Assembly (NCBI RefSeq): GCF_000278235.1
Contig: NZ_JH725037.1
Span: 550,487-614,486 of the forward strand
From: Bartonella vinsonii subsp. arupensis OK-94-513
GTDB lineage: Bacteria > Pseudomonadota > Alphaproteobacteria > Rhizobiales > Rhizobiaceae
Direction of reading: 5' to 3'
Length of the DNA: 64,000 nucleotides
Every line of letters begins with the position of its first letter. Position 1 is the stretch's first letter. Under the pieces are notes generated by a model. That model was not told where the DNA came from. It searched no databases and worked only from the letters and a program-made list of their open reading frames with translations. Shown in pieces: positions 49,342 through 57,881 of the stretch. Position numbers and translations under genes: made by a program.

Positions 49342-50373
49342 ATGAATGCACGTCTTGAAGATATAGCACTTGCGCTGGTTTGTGCAGGTAAAGGTATTTT
49401 AGCAGCAGATGAAAGTACTGCAACGATTGGAAAGCGTTTTGAAAGCATTGGTGTTGAATGCAACGAGGATAATCGTCGCGCTTATCGTGAAATGCTTTTT
49501 AGTGCAAAAGAAGCCATGGAAAGTGCCATCTCTGGTGTCATCTTATTTGATGAAACCATTCGTCAAAAAGCATCATCTGGGAAAATGTTGACAGATCTGA
49601 TTTGTGATGCAGGTGCTTTGCCTGGTATTAAAGTCGATAGCGGTGCTAAACCCTTGGCAGCTTTCTCTCAGGAAATGATTACAGAAGGATTGGATGGTCT
49701 TCGTGAGCGTTTAAAAGACTATTATGCCTTAGGAGCCCGTTTTGCCAAGTGGCGTGCGGTGATTGCAATTGATGGACATACTTTACCAACAAGAGGGGCA
49801 CTAAGGCAAAATGCACAAGCTCTCGCGCGTTATGCTGCTTTGTGTCAAGAAGCTGGACTTGTGCCGATTGTTGAACCAGAAGTGCTTATGGATGGGGTTT
49901 CGCGTCAGCATTCCATTGCGCGCTGCTTTGAGGTGACACAAGCTGTCTTAAACACCGTGTTTAAAGAATTGTTTGAGGCACGTGTTGTTTTTGAAGGCAT
50001 GATTTTAAAGCCCAATATGGTGATTGATGGAAAAGATGCCCGAAACGCTTCTGTTGAAGAAGTGGCTGAAAAAACACTTCAGGTTCTTAAACAAACTGTT
50101 CCTGCGGCTGTTCCAGGAATTGCTTTTCTCTCTGGGGGACAGTCTGATCAGGAAGCAACGGCACACTTGTCTGCTATGAATGCTTTGGGAAAAAATCCTT
50201 GGAAATTGACCTTTTCTTATGGACGGGCATTGCAAGCAGCTGCTTTAAAGGTATGGGGTGGAAAAGCAGAAAATATCGCTGCTGCACAAAAAGCTTTTTA
50301 TCATCGTGCACGGATGAATCATCTTGCTGCTTTGGGACAATGGACAAAAGATCACGAAAAAACTTGTGCTTGA
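49342..50373 (+). CDS. Class I fructose-bisphosphate aldolase
   Basis: A 343-residue aldolase of the class I type, like the animal and plant enzymes. Features: KGILAADESTATIGKRF near residue 17, VPIVEPEVLMDG near 180, the Schiff-base lysine in VVFEGMILKPNMVIDG near 225, and GIAFLSGGQSDQEATAHLSAMN near 260. It splits fructose 1,6-bisphosphate without a metal ion. Class I enzymes are usual in Rhizobiales, where the gene follows pgk as here. Length is normal (about 340). Confidence 0.95.
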   Translation: MNARLEDIALALVCAGKGILAADESTATIGKRFESIGVECNEDNRRAYREMLFSAKEAMESAISGVILFDETIRQKASSGKMLTDLICDAGALPGIKVDSGAKPLAAFSQEMITEGLDGLRERLKDYYALGARFAKWRAVIAIDGHTLPTRGALRQNAQALARYAALCQEAGLVPIVEPEVLMDGVSRQHSIARCFEVTQAVLNTVFKELFEARVVFEGMILKPNMVIDGKDARNASVEEVAEKTLQVLKQTVPAAVPGIAFLSGGQSDQEATAHLSAMNALGKNPWKLTFSYGRALQAAALKVWGGKAENIAAAQKAFYHRARMNHLAALGQWTKDHEKTCA

Positions 50374-50432
50374 AGGATAAGCTCTGTGCTTGAACGCGGA
50401 TAAATTTTGTCTGTTTCTGCTTGATTTTTGAT

Positions 50433-50470
50433 GCCCTCATCATGATAAAAATGGTGGGGGCGTTTTGGTT
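50433..50470 (+). terminator. Terminator of the aldolase gene
   Basis: GCCCTCATCAT pairs with ATGGTGGGGGC (G-T wobbles included) across a 7-base loop, followed by GTTTTGGTTTT. It is 60 bases after the stop codon. Confidence 0.75.
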
Positions 50471-50473
50471 TTG

Positions 50474-51080
50474 AAAGTTTACTCAGAGACTTTTTTTGTT
50501 TGGGCATTTTTAAAATCTTTATGGGTGCCATTGAGCGGTGTGTTTGGGAAGGGGAGATGTTGCTTTAAAGGAAATTTGTAAATGAGTAGCACCATGGGGT
50601 GTTGTTGTTCATGAGGCGGAGGCGGGCATTTGCTTTTTCAGTGAAAATTATAAAGTTATTGCCATATTGAAGAGTTTGATATTATGATATTTTTTTTCAT
50701 GACACCATTGCTTGTCATCAGACCAAAATCGTGACATCAAATCCACGTTAAACGAAGTGGCTAGCTTTGCTTTCTTGACGATTAAGGAAATTCTTACAGC
50801 GCGCCTAACGGCGTTCTTGACCTAAGAAGAAAAACGGTTTGTTTTATCTTTCTTACACGGTTTCGAAATTATAATATAAGAGTATCGCTTCTCATGGTGC
50901 CTAAATAGCATTTTATACTAAGCTAAAGAGAAAAATATCTGATTTTCTACAATGAATAAAATTTCATTATATCTTGTAGTGGCACACAAAACGCCCGTTT
51001 AAAGCAGGGTACTGAATTATATTTGAGAGAGCTTTCTATAAAAGCTTTAACTCTACAAAGTACATTTTTTTCGAGGGTTA
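50474..51080. other. Intergenic region downstream of the aldolase gene
   Basis: About 600 bases with no credible open frame. A weak inverted pair resembling a decayed terminator lies near 50985-51015 (ACGCCCGTTT with AAGCAGGGT). Nothing else can be supported. Confidence 0.35.
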
Positions 51081-51088
51081 TAGTAAAC

Positions 51089-51147
51089 TCACCTCTCGAA
51101 CGACTCCTCACTCTACAAGAGTTTTTGAGTCGTTCACAATCAGAGGA
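51089..51147 (-). ncRNA. Compound hairpin downstream of rpmE
   Basis: On the minus strand three helices nest: CCTCT/AGAGG outside, GAACGACTC/GAGTCGTTC in the middle and ACTC/GAGT around a 5-base TTGTA loop. The plus-strand arms are CGAACGACTC at 51098-51107 and GAGTCGTTC near 51128-51136. No T tract follows on the minus strand, so it may be a processing or stability element, or a small RNA, and not a simple terminator. Confidence 0.45.
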
Positions 51148-51152
51148 GGTTT

Positions 51153-51374
51153 TTATAGTCCCAGATTCCCAAAACGATTTTTGAATTTAGAAACACGACC
51201 ACCACGATCTACCAATGTTTGGGAGCCACCTGTCCAAGCTGGATGGGTTGTTGGATCAATATCTAGATTCAGAATGTCTCCTTCTTTTCCCCAAGTGGAG
51301 CGCGTTGTATATTGGGTGCCATCCGTCATAACAACGGTAATCCTGTGATAGTCGGGGTGAATATTCGTTTTCAT
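51153..51374 (-). CDS. rpmE: 50S ribosomal protein L31
   Basis: A 73-residue L31. It starts [19 protein letters not shown] at the ATG at 51374, the normal start for the family, with AAAGGTTT upstream; the longer frame above it is rejected. The C-terminal [21 protein letters not shown] is diagnostic. It lacks the CxxC zinc motif, so it is the cysteine-free form. It belongs to the large ribosomal subunit. It is divergent from the ABC exporter gene. Confidence 0.96.
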   Translation of the reverse strand: MKTNIHPDYHRITVVMTDGTQYTTRSTWGKEGDILNLDIDPTTHPAWTGGSQTLVDRGGRVSKFKNRFGNLGL

Positions 51375-51561
51375 GTGGCAAACCTTTTGCATCTCTAAAA
51401 TGAAATAGCACTTTTTCACTTTTTTAAGTGCGTTTCTGTTGTCTTTTTGATAAATTGGTTAAAGTACCATTCCTATAACTGAGCACGCATCAAAAAACAA
51501 GTGTTCAAGATGCATCATTGCATCAACGGTTATAGACAACCTCATAAGTGAGCAAAATCCT

Positions 51562-53352
51562 ATGAATTTTTTCAATCATTCAGAAAAAACTGTAAAACCC
51601 TCCAATACGAAGCCTTCATTGTCTTCTCTTTCAACTTTTGTTCCTTATTTTGTGCGCTATCGTTGGTTGTTTATTTTTGCTTTTCTTGCTTTGACTGTTG
51701 CCGCTGCCGTTACGCTGGCTTTGCCTGTTGCTATTCGCCAAATGTTTGATCATGGTTTTTCTACTTCAAGCCATGGACATATCAATTTTTATTTTTTTAT
51801 TTTGTTTGTCTTAGCTTTGCTTCTCGCACTTGCTTCCGCTTGCCGTTATTATTGTGTTATCACCTTGGGAGAACGCATTGTTGCTGATTTACGACGCGAT
51901 GTTTTTATCCATATTACGCAACTTTCTCCTGATTTTTTTGACCGTTCCCATTCTGGTGAACTTGTTTCGCGGTTGTTGACAGATACAACGCAAATAAAAT
52001 TGGCTGTTGGTTCAACTGCTTCTATCGCTTTGCGTCATATAATCGTGGTGATTGGAGCGGTGTTCATGATGGTGATCACCAATGCCAAACTCTCCTCATT
52101 GGTTTTGCTCGCTATCCCTTTTGTTGCTATTCCATTGGTTGTTTTTGGGCGAAAAGTTCGCACACGCACACGCGCTGCGCAAGATCGGCTCGCAGATGCC
52201 AACGCTTTGGCAAGCGAACAGGTTGGGGCTATTCGCACTGTCCAAGCTTTTACCGCTGAAAAACTTATTTCTGCGCGTTTTTCACAGTTGATTGAACGTG
52301 CTTTTCAAACAGCGCGTGCTTCGGTCATTTTGCGTTCCTTTTTTACCGGTTTTGCGATTTTTTTGGTTTTTAGCAGTGTGGTTGCTGTTTTATGGATTGG
52401 ATCGCGCGATGTTTTGGATGGCACTATGACGGGGGGGACATTGGGGCAATTTGTCCTTTATGCCATTTTTGGAGCTACAACCTTTGCGCAATTGTCTGAA
52501 GTTGGTGCAGAACTCATGCAAGCGGCAGGGGCCGCTGAACGGCTTGCCGAATTGTTGCAAGAACAGCCTACAATTGTAGCACCCAAAGCTCCTGCACCAT
52601 TGGCACAACCTGTGCAAGGAGCCATTGTTTTTGATCAAGTTGATTTTAGTTATCCTTCTAGACCAGAGGAAAAGATTTTGCGCTCTGTTTCCTTTTCTGT
52701 CAAAGCAGGAGAAACAGTTGCTTTTGTTGGTGCTTCGGGGGCTGGAAAAAGCACACTTTTTTCTTTGATTCTCCGTTTTTATGATCCAATAAGCGGTAAA
52801 ATCCGATTTGATGGCGTGGAAGTTAACCGCCTTTCTCTTCAAGATTTACGTGGCTCAATTTCTTATGTTCCGCAGGAGGTTGCTATTTTTGATGGCACAT
52901 TGCGTGATAATATTGCTTTTGGGAGCGAAAATGTTCATGAAGAGCAAATTATTGCTGCCGCTCAAACTGCCAATGCGCTCGAGTTTATTGAAGCTTTACC
53001 AAACGGCTTTGATACGCAAGTGGGGGAGCGTGGTACTATGCTTTCTGGTGGGCAAAAACAACGCATTGGAATTGCACGGGCGATTTTGAAAAATGCGCCC
53101 TTGTTGCTGCTTGATGAAGCAACATCAGCCTTAGATGCACATAGTGAAAAATTGGTGCAAGAAGCTTTAGAAGGGTTGATGCAAAACCGCACAACATTGG
53201 TGATTGCACACCGCTTAGCAACGATTTTGAAAGCAGATCGCATTCTTGTTATGGATAAAGGAGCTCTTGTTGAAGAAGGAACACATACACAACTTGTGGC
53301 CCAAAATGGGGTTTATGCGCACCTAGCCAAACTACAATTTGCACATGAATAA
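51562..53352 (+). CDS. ABC exporter with fused membrane and ATPase domains (MsbA/LmrA-like)
   Basis: A 596-residue half-transporter. The N-terminal six-helix membrane domain (about residues 25-320) begins with FVPYFVRYRWLFIFAFLAL; the ATPase domain has Walker A GASGAGKS near 393, signature LSGGQKQRIGIARAIL near 495, Walker B LLLLDEATSALD near 515 and the switch IAHRL near 550. It forms a homodimer that exports lipids or drugs. It belongs to the ABCB/MsbA group found near rpmE in Brucella and Rhizobium. The substrate cannot be specified. Confidence 0.93.
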   Translation: MNFFNHSEKTVKPSNTKPSLSSLSTFVPYFVRYRWLFIFAFLALTVAAAVTLALPVAIRQMFDHGFSTSSHGHINFYFFILFVLALLLALASACRYYCVITLGERIVADLRRDVFIHITQLSPDFFDRSHSGELVSRLLTDTTQIKLAVGSTASIALRHIIVVIGAVFMMVITNAKLSSLVLLAIPFVAIPLVVFGRKVRTRTRAAQDRLADANALASEQVGAIRTVQAFTAEKLISARFSQLIERAFQTARASVILRSFFTGFAIFLVFSSVVAVLWIGSRDVLDGTMTGGTLGQFVLYAIFGATTFAQLSEVGAELMQAAGAAERLAELLQEQPTIVAPKAPAPLAQPVQGAIVFDQVDFSYPSRPEEKILRSVSFSVKAGETVAFVGASGAGKSTLFSLILRFYDPISGKIRFDGVEVNRLSLQDLRGSISYVPQEVAIFDGTLRDNIAFGSENVHEEQIIAAAQTANALEFIEALPNGFDTQVGERGTMLSGGQKQRIGIARAILKNAPLLLLDEATSALDAHSEKLVQEALEGLMQNRTTLVIAHRLATILKADRILVMDKGALVEEGTHTQLVAQNGVYAHLAKLQFAHE

Positions 53353-53361
53353 GCTCTCTCA

Positions 53362-53967
53362 ATAAAGATTAGTATTTTTATTGTTTTACTATCAATTGCA
53401 CGTCCCCTTTCGGCTTTTTATGGGGGGCTGTTGTTGGTAAAAACACATATGTCGATGATAAAGATACGTACAGTCAGTGCTATAGAAGGAATAAGTGGCA
53501 GCATGGGTGTCGGAATGAGTGGTGGGGGATTTATAATGAATGCAAGTCGTGGCGTTGGTAGTAATATGAGGGGTATGGTAGGAGCGAACAGAAGCATTTA
53601 TGCTTCTTAAATGACAGAGAATTCTTTTAGAGACAGTAGTGGTAGCTCTCAATTGAGTGAAAATCTATGTGTAGTTGGAGGGAAAAGTCGTTCAGTTGGA
53701 ACTAATCAATCAAATTCTCAATCTATTGCTCCAAAAATGAGAGATATTGCCAATATAGGAGTAAAAGCTATGGGAACTATGGCTTCTATTTGTATCCCCA
53801 GAATGGAAGGAGCAGAAACTCTTAGCTTAAACACTCCACCTGTACCACCAAAAAATAATGATATTCAGTTTTCTAATGATCATAATCCTCAATCTAATGA
53901 AGTTGAGACAAATAATATTATTGCGAATACGATTTCTGGATCATCATTTGGAATAAACAAAAACTAA
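53362..53967 (+). pseudogene. Gly/Ser/Met-rich secreted protein gene split by an in-frame stop and lacking a normal start
   Basis: One reading frame runs from 53353 to 53967, broken only by TAA at 53608-53610. From 53362 it encodes a signal-peptide-like start (IKISIFIVLLSIARPLSA) but at an ATA where ATG is expected. Then follow a Gly/Met/Ser-rich part (SMGVGMSGGGF, GVGSNMRGMVG), the stop, and directly an ATG continuing 118 residues rich in Ser and Asn (GKSRSVGTNQSNSQS). The parts have matching composition and same frame, so a broken secreted protein is more likely than two genes; separate short products from 53449 and 53611 remain possible. I do not recognise the family. Confidence 0.5.
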
Positions 53968-54000
53968 AGAAGCGACGGTTCAATAAATAGTAGCTTCTTT
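53966..54000 (+). terminator. Terminator of the Gly/Ser-rich gene
   Basis: AAAGAAGC at 53966-53973 and GCTTCTTT at 53993-54000 form an 8-base stem around a 19-base loop, starting in the stop codon of the preceding frame. The T run is inside the stem end. Confidence 0.5.
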
Positions 54001-54121
54001 AATTAGTAAGTTATATATTCACATTTATTTATTGTTGAGTAGTGTGTTTCAAAATGCATGTCCCTCATCTGTAGAAGACAGTTTTTAATTAGTGTTGTTA
54101 GTGGTAGAGTGCAAGAAAAAT

Positions 54122-54376
54122 TCAAGACAGATACCGTAAGAGTTTGTCATAAAATATCATTAGAAGGAAGGAACAAAAACTGAAAAAAAACGAAAAGATC
54201 ATAAGATGTACTAAGGATTTTGTCCAATCCATTTCAAATATAGACAATGAAATAGGAATTGCTATGAGCGCTAGAAATCCTATAATCATTACAATACTGA
54301 GTATTACCCTGAATGGACCACGAAGCCATAAAAGAAAAAGGACCAATGCTTTTTTGCTTATTTGTATTTTGCTCAC
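54122..54376 (-). CDS. Small membrane protein of unknown function
   Basis: An 84-residue hydrophobic protein with two predicted membrane helices: FRVILSIVMIIGFLALIAIP near residue 22 and LVHLMIFSFFFSFCSFLLMIF near 55, with a basic N-terminus and a final KLLRYLS. It starts at a GTG preceded by GGGGGGAAACA, a strong ribosome site. I do not recognise the family. It sits alone between the broken Gly/Ser-rich gene and the suhB fragment in a low-GC accessory stretch. Confidence 0.6.
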   Translation of the reverse strand: MSKIQISKKALVLFLLWLRGPFRVILSIVMIIGFLALIAIPISLSIFEMDWTKSLVHLMIFSFFFSFCSFLLMIFYDKLLRYLS

Positions 54377-54718
54377 TGTTTCCCCCCTTTAATTTTTTAC
54401 ACTTTATTATTTTAAAATATACAAAAAATGAAAAACGACACAAGTCATTTTTCGTAAAATTTTTGAGATTTGTTTGATATTTATCAGATGGAATGTTCAG
54501 TTTAGGAGAGGATTGTTTTATTTGATATTTTTTATGAAAGCTCTTTTATTTTCCTTTAAGAATAGAATAGGCTTAAGCTAATATTGATTAGGTAATTTCG
54601 GTTTTAAAATTCTTTTTTATATGAGTTCTTTTAGATCTGGTGTGCCAGACTGTTTGGATTAAAATGGGGAAAATAGCATTATGGACAGTATAGGATAGGG
54701 GGCTCGAATATCTGAGAG
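54377..54718. other. Intergenic AT-rich region
   Basis: About 340 very AT-rich bases upstream of the small membrane protein gene. No feature could be supported. Confidence 0.35.
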
Positions 54719-54857
54719 ATAAATGCCTTGTTGAGGTGTTTTTCCCGTTTCATGGGAATATGTTTATTATTTGCGATGATATTTCTTTTTGCGAAAGATA
54801 GCGTTTTTTCCTTCTTTATCCGTGTGAAAATTACCAGCTTTGCGAACCAACAACATG
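54719..54857 (-). pseudogene. Degenerate copy of the suhB 3' end
   Basis: The stretch matches 54925-55063, the last 45 codons of suhB, at an offset of about 206 bases. Shared landmarks are AAATGCCTT at the stop codon, GCGATGATATTTCTTTTTGC against GCGATGATATTTTTTTTGC, GAAAGATAGCG, CTTTATC and TTTGCGAACCA against TTCGCGAACCA. Changes destroy the frame. Confidence 0.75.
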
Positions 54858-54923
54858 TTGGTTTAGAAAGTGGAGAGTGATGCTCTCAAATCTTGGTCTT
54901 TAGGGAGACTCTTCTTTTGAGGT

Positions 54924-55715
54924 TTAAATGCCTTTTTTGAGGGCTTCTTCCAATTTGAGGCGAATGCGTTCATTGCCCGCGATGATATTTTTTTTGCGAA
55001 AGATAGCGTCGCCTCCGTCTTTATCGGTAACAAAACCACCGGCTTCGCGAACCATCAAAATTCCAGCAGCCATATCCCAAATTTGCAAATTGTCTTCCCA
55101 AAATCCATCGGTTCGGCCAGCTGCAACATACGCCAAATCAAGAGCAGCAGCGCCAAAACGGCGAAGCCCAGAAACTTCCGCCATTACATTGCGCAATTCG
55201 ATAAGATATGCTCCATGATTTGGGCGTCCAAAATGGGGCATGCCCGTTGCAATAACACAATCTTCTAATCGGCGTCGTGCGGAAACGCGACAGCGCCGGT
55301 CATTAAAAAAAGCACCACCACCGCGTTCAGCAGTAAATAACTCATCACTTACGGGATTATAAATGACAGCAGCAACAATTTTCCCCTGACTTTCCAAGGC
55401 AATGGAAACAGCAAAAAAAGGAATACCATGGAGAAAATTTGTTGTGCCATCTAATGGGTCAACAATAAAACGATGTTGTGAATCCTCTCCAATAATTTCT
55501 TCAGATTCTTCCATCAGAAAACCAAATTTAGGCCGTGCTTTGCTTAATTCATTGAAGATAATTTTTTCAGCTTTGCGATCTGCTTGGCTTACATAATCTG
55601 CTGGTCCTTTCAAAGACACTTGCAAATTTTGTACTTCACCGTAATCACGCACCAGAGAGCGTCCAGCTTTCATTGCGGCTTGCACCATGACATTCATGAT
55701 TGCAGAATGGGCCAT
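54924..55715 (-). CDS. suhB: Inositol-1-monophosphatase family protein SuhB
   Basis: A 263-residue Mg-dependent phosphatase. The metal-binding motifs are EESEEI near residue 69, IVDPLDGTTNFLHGIP near 85 (DPLDGT, the family signature) and WDMAAGILMVREAGG near 215. In E. coli the family member SuhB also joins the rRNA antitermination complex. It lies 15 bases after efp and on the same strand, an arrangement conserved in Rhizobiales. A decayed copy of its 3' end lies just downstream. Confidence 0.94.
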   Translation of the reverse strand: MAHSAIMNVMVQAAMKAGRSLVRDYGEVQNLQVSLKGPADYVSQADRKAEKIIFNELSKARPKFGFLMEESEEIIGEDSQHRFIVDPLDGTTNFLHGIPFFAVSIALESQGKIVAAVIYNPVSDELFTAERGGGAFFNDRRCRVSARRRLEDCVIATGMPHFGRPNHGAYLIELRNVMAEVSGLRRFGAAALDLAYVAAGRTDGFWEDNLQIWDMAAGILMVREAGGFVTDKDGGDAIFRKKNIIAGNERIRLKLEEALKKGI

Positions 55716-55730
55716 CTGTTCTTCCTTTAT

Positions 55731-56303
55731 TTATCCTTTTTCATTCGCACGACGCAAATAAATCAATTCGTTGGTGTCGACAATGATACGTTCACCGGCA
55801 TTAATAAAAGGTGGTACAAGAATCCGCATACCATTTTCAAGAATGGCAGGCTTATAAGAAGATGTGACCGTTTGCCCTTTGATAGCAGGATCCGCTTCTG
55901 CAATCGTTACAGTGACTTGATCTGGAAGCGATATGCCAATAGGTTTTTCTTGATAAAGTTCAACGGTAACAGTCATCCCATCTTGGAGAAAAGCAGCGCG
56001 CTCACCAACAAAGTCTTTCTGCAATTCAAGTTGTTCATAAGATTGCGAATCCATAAAAACCAAAGCATCCCCTTGTTCATAAAGAAAAGTAAAATCCTTT
56101 TGTTCAAGGCGCACGCGTTCAACCGTTTCAGCAGCACGAAAGCGTTCGTTGAGTTTTGTACCATCAATCAAATTCTTCATTTCAACTTGATTAAAGGCAC
56201 CACCTTTTCCTGGTTTTACAGCATTGCATTTCACAGCAACCCATAAGCTTCCTTGGTGCTCAATTACATTACCAGGACGAATTTCATTGCCATTAATTTT
56301 CAT
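55731..56303 (-). CDS. efp: Translation elongation factor P
   Basis: A 190-residue EF-P, starting [18 protein letters not shown] at the ATG at 56303; the nine extra upstream codons are rejected. Domain I carries KPGKGGAF with Lys33 at the loop tip, the position that is lysylated by EpmA in many bacteria. Domains II and III follow with the C-terminal signature region around [19 protein letters not shown] relieves ribosome stalling at polyproline. EpmA/EpmB genes are not in this window. It heads the efp-suhB pair. Confidence 0.96.
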   Translation of the reverse strand: MKINGNEIRPGNVIEHQGSLWVAVKCNAVKPGKGGAFNQVEMKNLIDGTKLNERFRAAETVERVRLEQKDFTFLYEQGDALVFMDSQSYEQLELQKDFVGERAAFLQDGMTVTVELYQEKPIGISLPDQVTVTIAEADPAIKGQTVTSSYKPAILENGMRILVPPFINAGERIIVDTNELIYLRRANEKG

Positions 56304-56345
56304 CGTTTCTATCCAATTCCATTCTTGCAAAACGAACTCTCTATC

Positions 56346-56480
56346 CTTACGGCAATCCCCCTCGTTGTCTTGCGGCGAGCTCTTTTGCTGTTTTTGTGGT
56401 AAGCCCCTTTGTTATCCTTGCGGTAGGCTCTCTCACGGTTTTTATGGAGCGCTTTTCATTATCCCTGCGCTGGGCGTTCT
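56346..56480. repeat. Degenerate tandem repeat of about 24 bases, six units
   Basis: Units start at about 56346, 56369, 56393, 56417, 56441 and 56464, each opening with a variant of CTTGCGG (CTTACGG, CTTGCGG, TTTGTGG, CTTGCGG, TTTATGG, CCTGCGC) and continuing with a GC-TC-TTT-type stretch. Read on the minus strand the unit length of 8 codons would give repeated TxxA-type segments in an 86-codon open frame, but that frame has no ribosome site. It sits upstream of efp and may carry its promoter. Confidence 0.6.
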
Positions 56481-56688
56481 CATGCTCTTTACAGAGAAAA
56501 AAGCTTTGACCAAGTGCTCCAAAAAAGAACCTCTTTGTGTTCTTACTTTTCAACTCTTTGCAAGACCATAAAAAATGCGAAGACGCAAGCTTTTTAAAAA
56601 ATTGCACAAAGCTTTTCTCTGTTTTTTTTAGGGATTTTGGGGATTTTATCTCTTTGAAGGTAAAAACAGCATTGCTCTTGAAGCATTC

Positions 56689-57741
56689 TTAAAAAATAGG
56701 TAGGAGTTTTATTGCCTCTTTTTTTGCTTTTTCCAATTGTGTATTGTTCATCCCTTGGAGCATCATTTCAAGGTCAGGCGCTTCCATTTTCGCTTGTTTG
56801 GCAAGTATATACCATGCTGCAGCCGTTATGATATCACCTTTTGTGCCTATTCCATCCCGATAAAGCCTTGCAAGAGAAATCTGTGCTGGGGGGATCATGT
56901 CGTGTGCATGACCGAGAAGCAAATGAAAAGCACGTTGAAAATCGGTTTCTCCTCCACGCCCTTGTACAAGCCATTGTGCCAAAAGAATTTGGGCTTCAAA
57001 ATGTTTATTTTGCGCAGCAGCTTCCATGAGTTTTCGTGCATTACGATCATCCTTTGGCCGTGTTAATGTGCCGGTGGCAAGTATTCTGGCGGCGGCAAAA
57101 GCAGCGTTAGCATCACCAAGGGCAGCACCTTTTAAGAACCATTTTAATGCTTGTTCTTTTGCTTCACTTTCACGATTTTGTAAGGAAACACCAGGAAGAG
57201 CCTGCTTTTCACGTGAGGCTTTGTAGAGAACCATTTGTCCATAATAAAAATAGGCTTCTTTTACACCAGCCTCTACGGCTTTTTGAATAAACTGTTCACC
57301 AAGTTCTTGATTTTGTGTAATAAAATGACCATCAAACAACATAAGTCCATAGCGCAATTGTGCTTGTGGTTCACCTTGTTTTGCGGCACGTCCATACCAC
57401 AAAGCGGCGCGCGCACCATCAACAGGAACGGCGCATCCTTCCATGTAAATGCGTGCAAGAAGTGTTTGTGCAAAAGGATCATTTTGCTCTGCACGTCTTA
57501 GTGCTTCACGAAAAGCATTTAAATAATAGCCTTGGATGTAATAGTCATAGGCTTGATCATATTGTCCTGCTTGTAAGGGTTGGAATGGTTCTTTTGTCTC
57601 TGAAGATTCTTGAATAGTGTTGAGGGAATTTTCAAGATTTGAGGCTTCTTCGGTGAGGTTAGCAGAGCTTTCAACAGTGGTTGCAAGCCAAATCCCTATC
57701 AGGATGAAAAAGCTTCTTTTTATTATGGCTTTGTTTATCAT
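56689..57741 (-). CDS. Secreted Sel1-repeat protein
   Basis: A 350-residue protein with an N-terminal signal peptide (basic start, then FFILIGIWLATTVESSA) and about five Sel1-like (TPR-related) repeats from residue 60 onward, recognised by motifs such as DPFAQTLLARIYMEGCAVP, ALWYGRAAKQGEPQAQLRYGLM, ALKWFLKGAALGDANAAFAAA and PPAQISLARLYRDGIG. Such proteins act as periplasmic scaffolds; some are secreted effectors or envelope proteins. GGGGAGAAAGC precedes the start. The 3' end of a thiE-like gene fragment stops 16 bases before its start codon, so it was probably once cotranscribed with thiE-like. Confidence 0.88.
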   Translation of the reverse strand: MINKAIIKRSFFILIGIWLATTVESSANLTEEASNLENSLNTIQESSETKEPFQPLQAGQYDQAYDYYIQGYYLNAFREALRRAEQNDPFAQTLLARIYMEGCAVPVDGARAALWYGRAAKQGEPQAQLRYGLMLFDGHFITQNQELGEQFIQKAVEAGVKEAYFYYGQMVLYKASREKQALPGVSLQNRESEAKEQALKWFLKGAALGDANAAFAAARILATGTLTRPKDDRNARKLMEAAAQNKHFEAQILLAQWLVQGRGGETDFQRAFHLLLGHAHDMIPPAQISLARLYRDGIGTKGDIITAAAWYILAKQAKMEAPDLEMMLQGMNNTQLEKAKKEAIKLLPIF

Positions 57742-57757
57742 GGATGCTTTCTCCCCA

Positions 57758-57841
57758 TCACAAGTGGGGATTTTGACACTTTTTCTTCATCATTTCAAGC
57801 TTGATCAAAGGATGGGCAAAAATGATTTTTTCCATTGTCAT
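57758..57841 (-). pseudogene. 3'-terminal fragment of a thiE-like gene
   Basis: The minus strand reads MEKIIFAHPLIKLEMMKKKC then QNPHL and a stop. The end of the intact ThiE-like protein (59773-60495) reads VEEIIFAHDNPLMILEMM, QEKCKKSPL and a stop. Nucleotide similarity is also clear. The fragment lies directly upstream of the Sel1 gene. Confidence 0.85.
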
Positions 57842-57881
57842 GTATGAAGAGGGGAGTGCTTTTCCATGCTTGTTCAAACTT

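Noticed and set aside
56347-56607. 86-codon minus-strand frame with repeated 7-8 residue segments upstream of efp
   Set aside because: It is explained by the 24-base tandem repeat; no ribosome site or known domain was seen. A real repetitive peptide cannot be excluded but is not supported.
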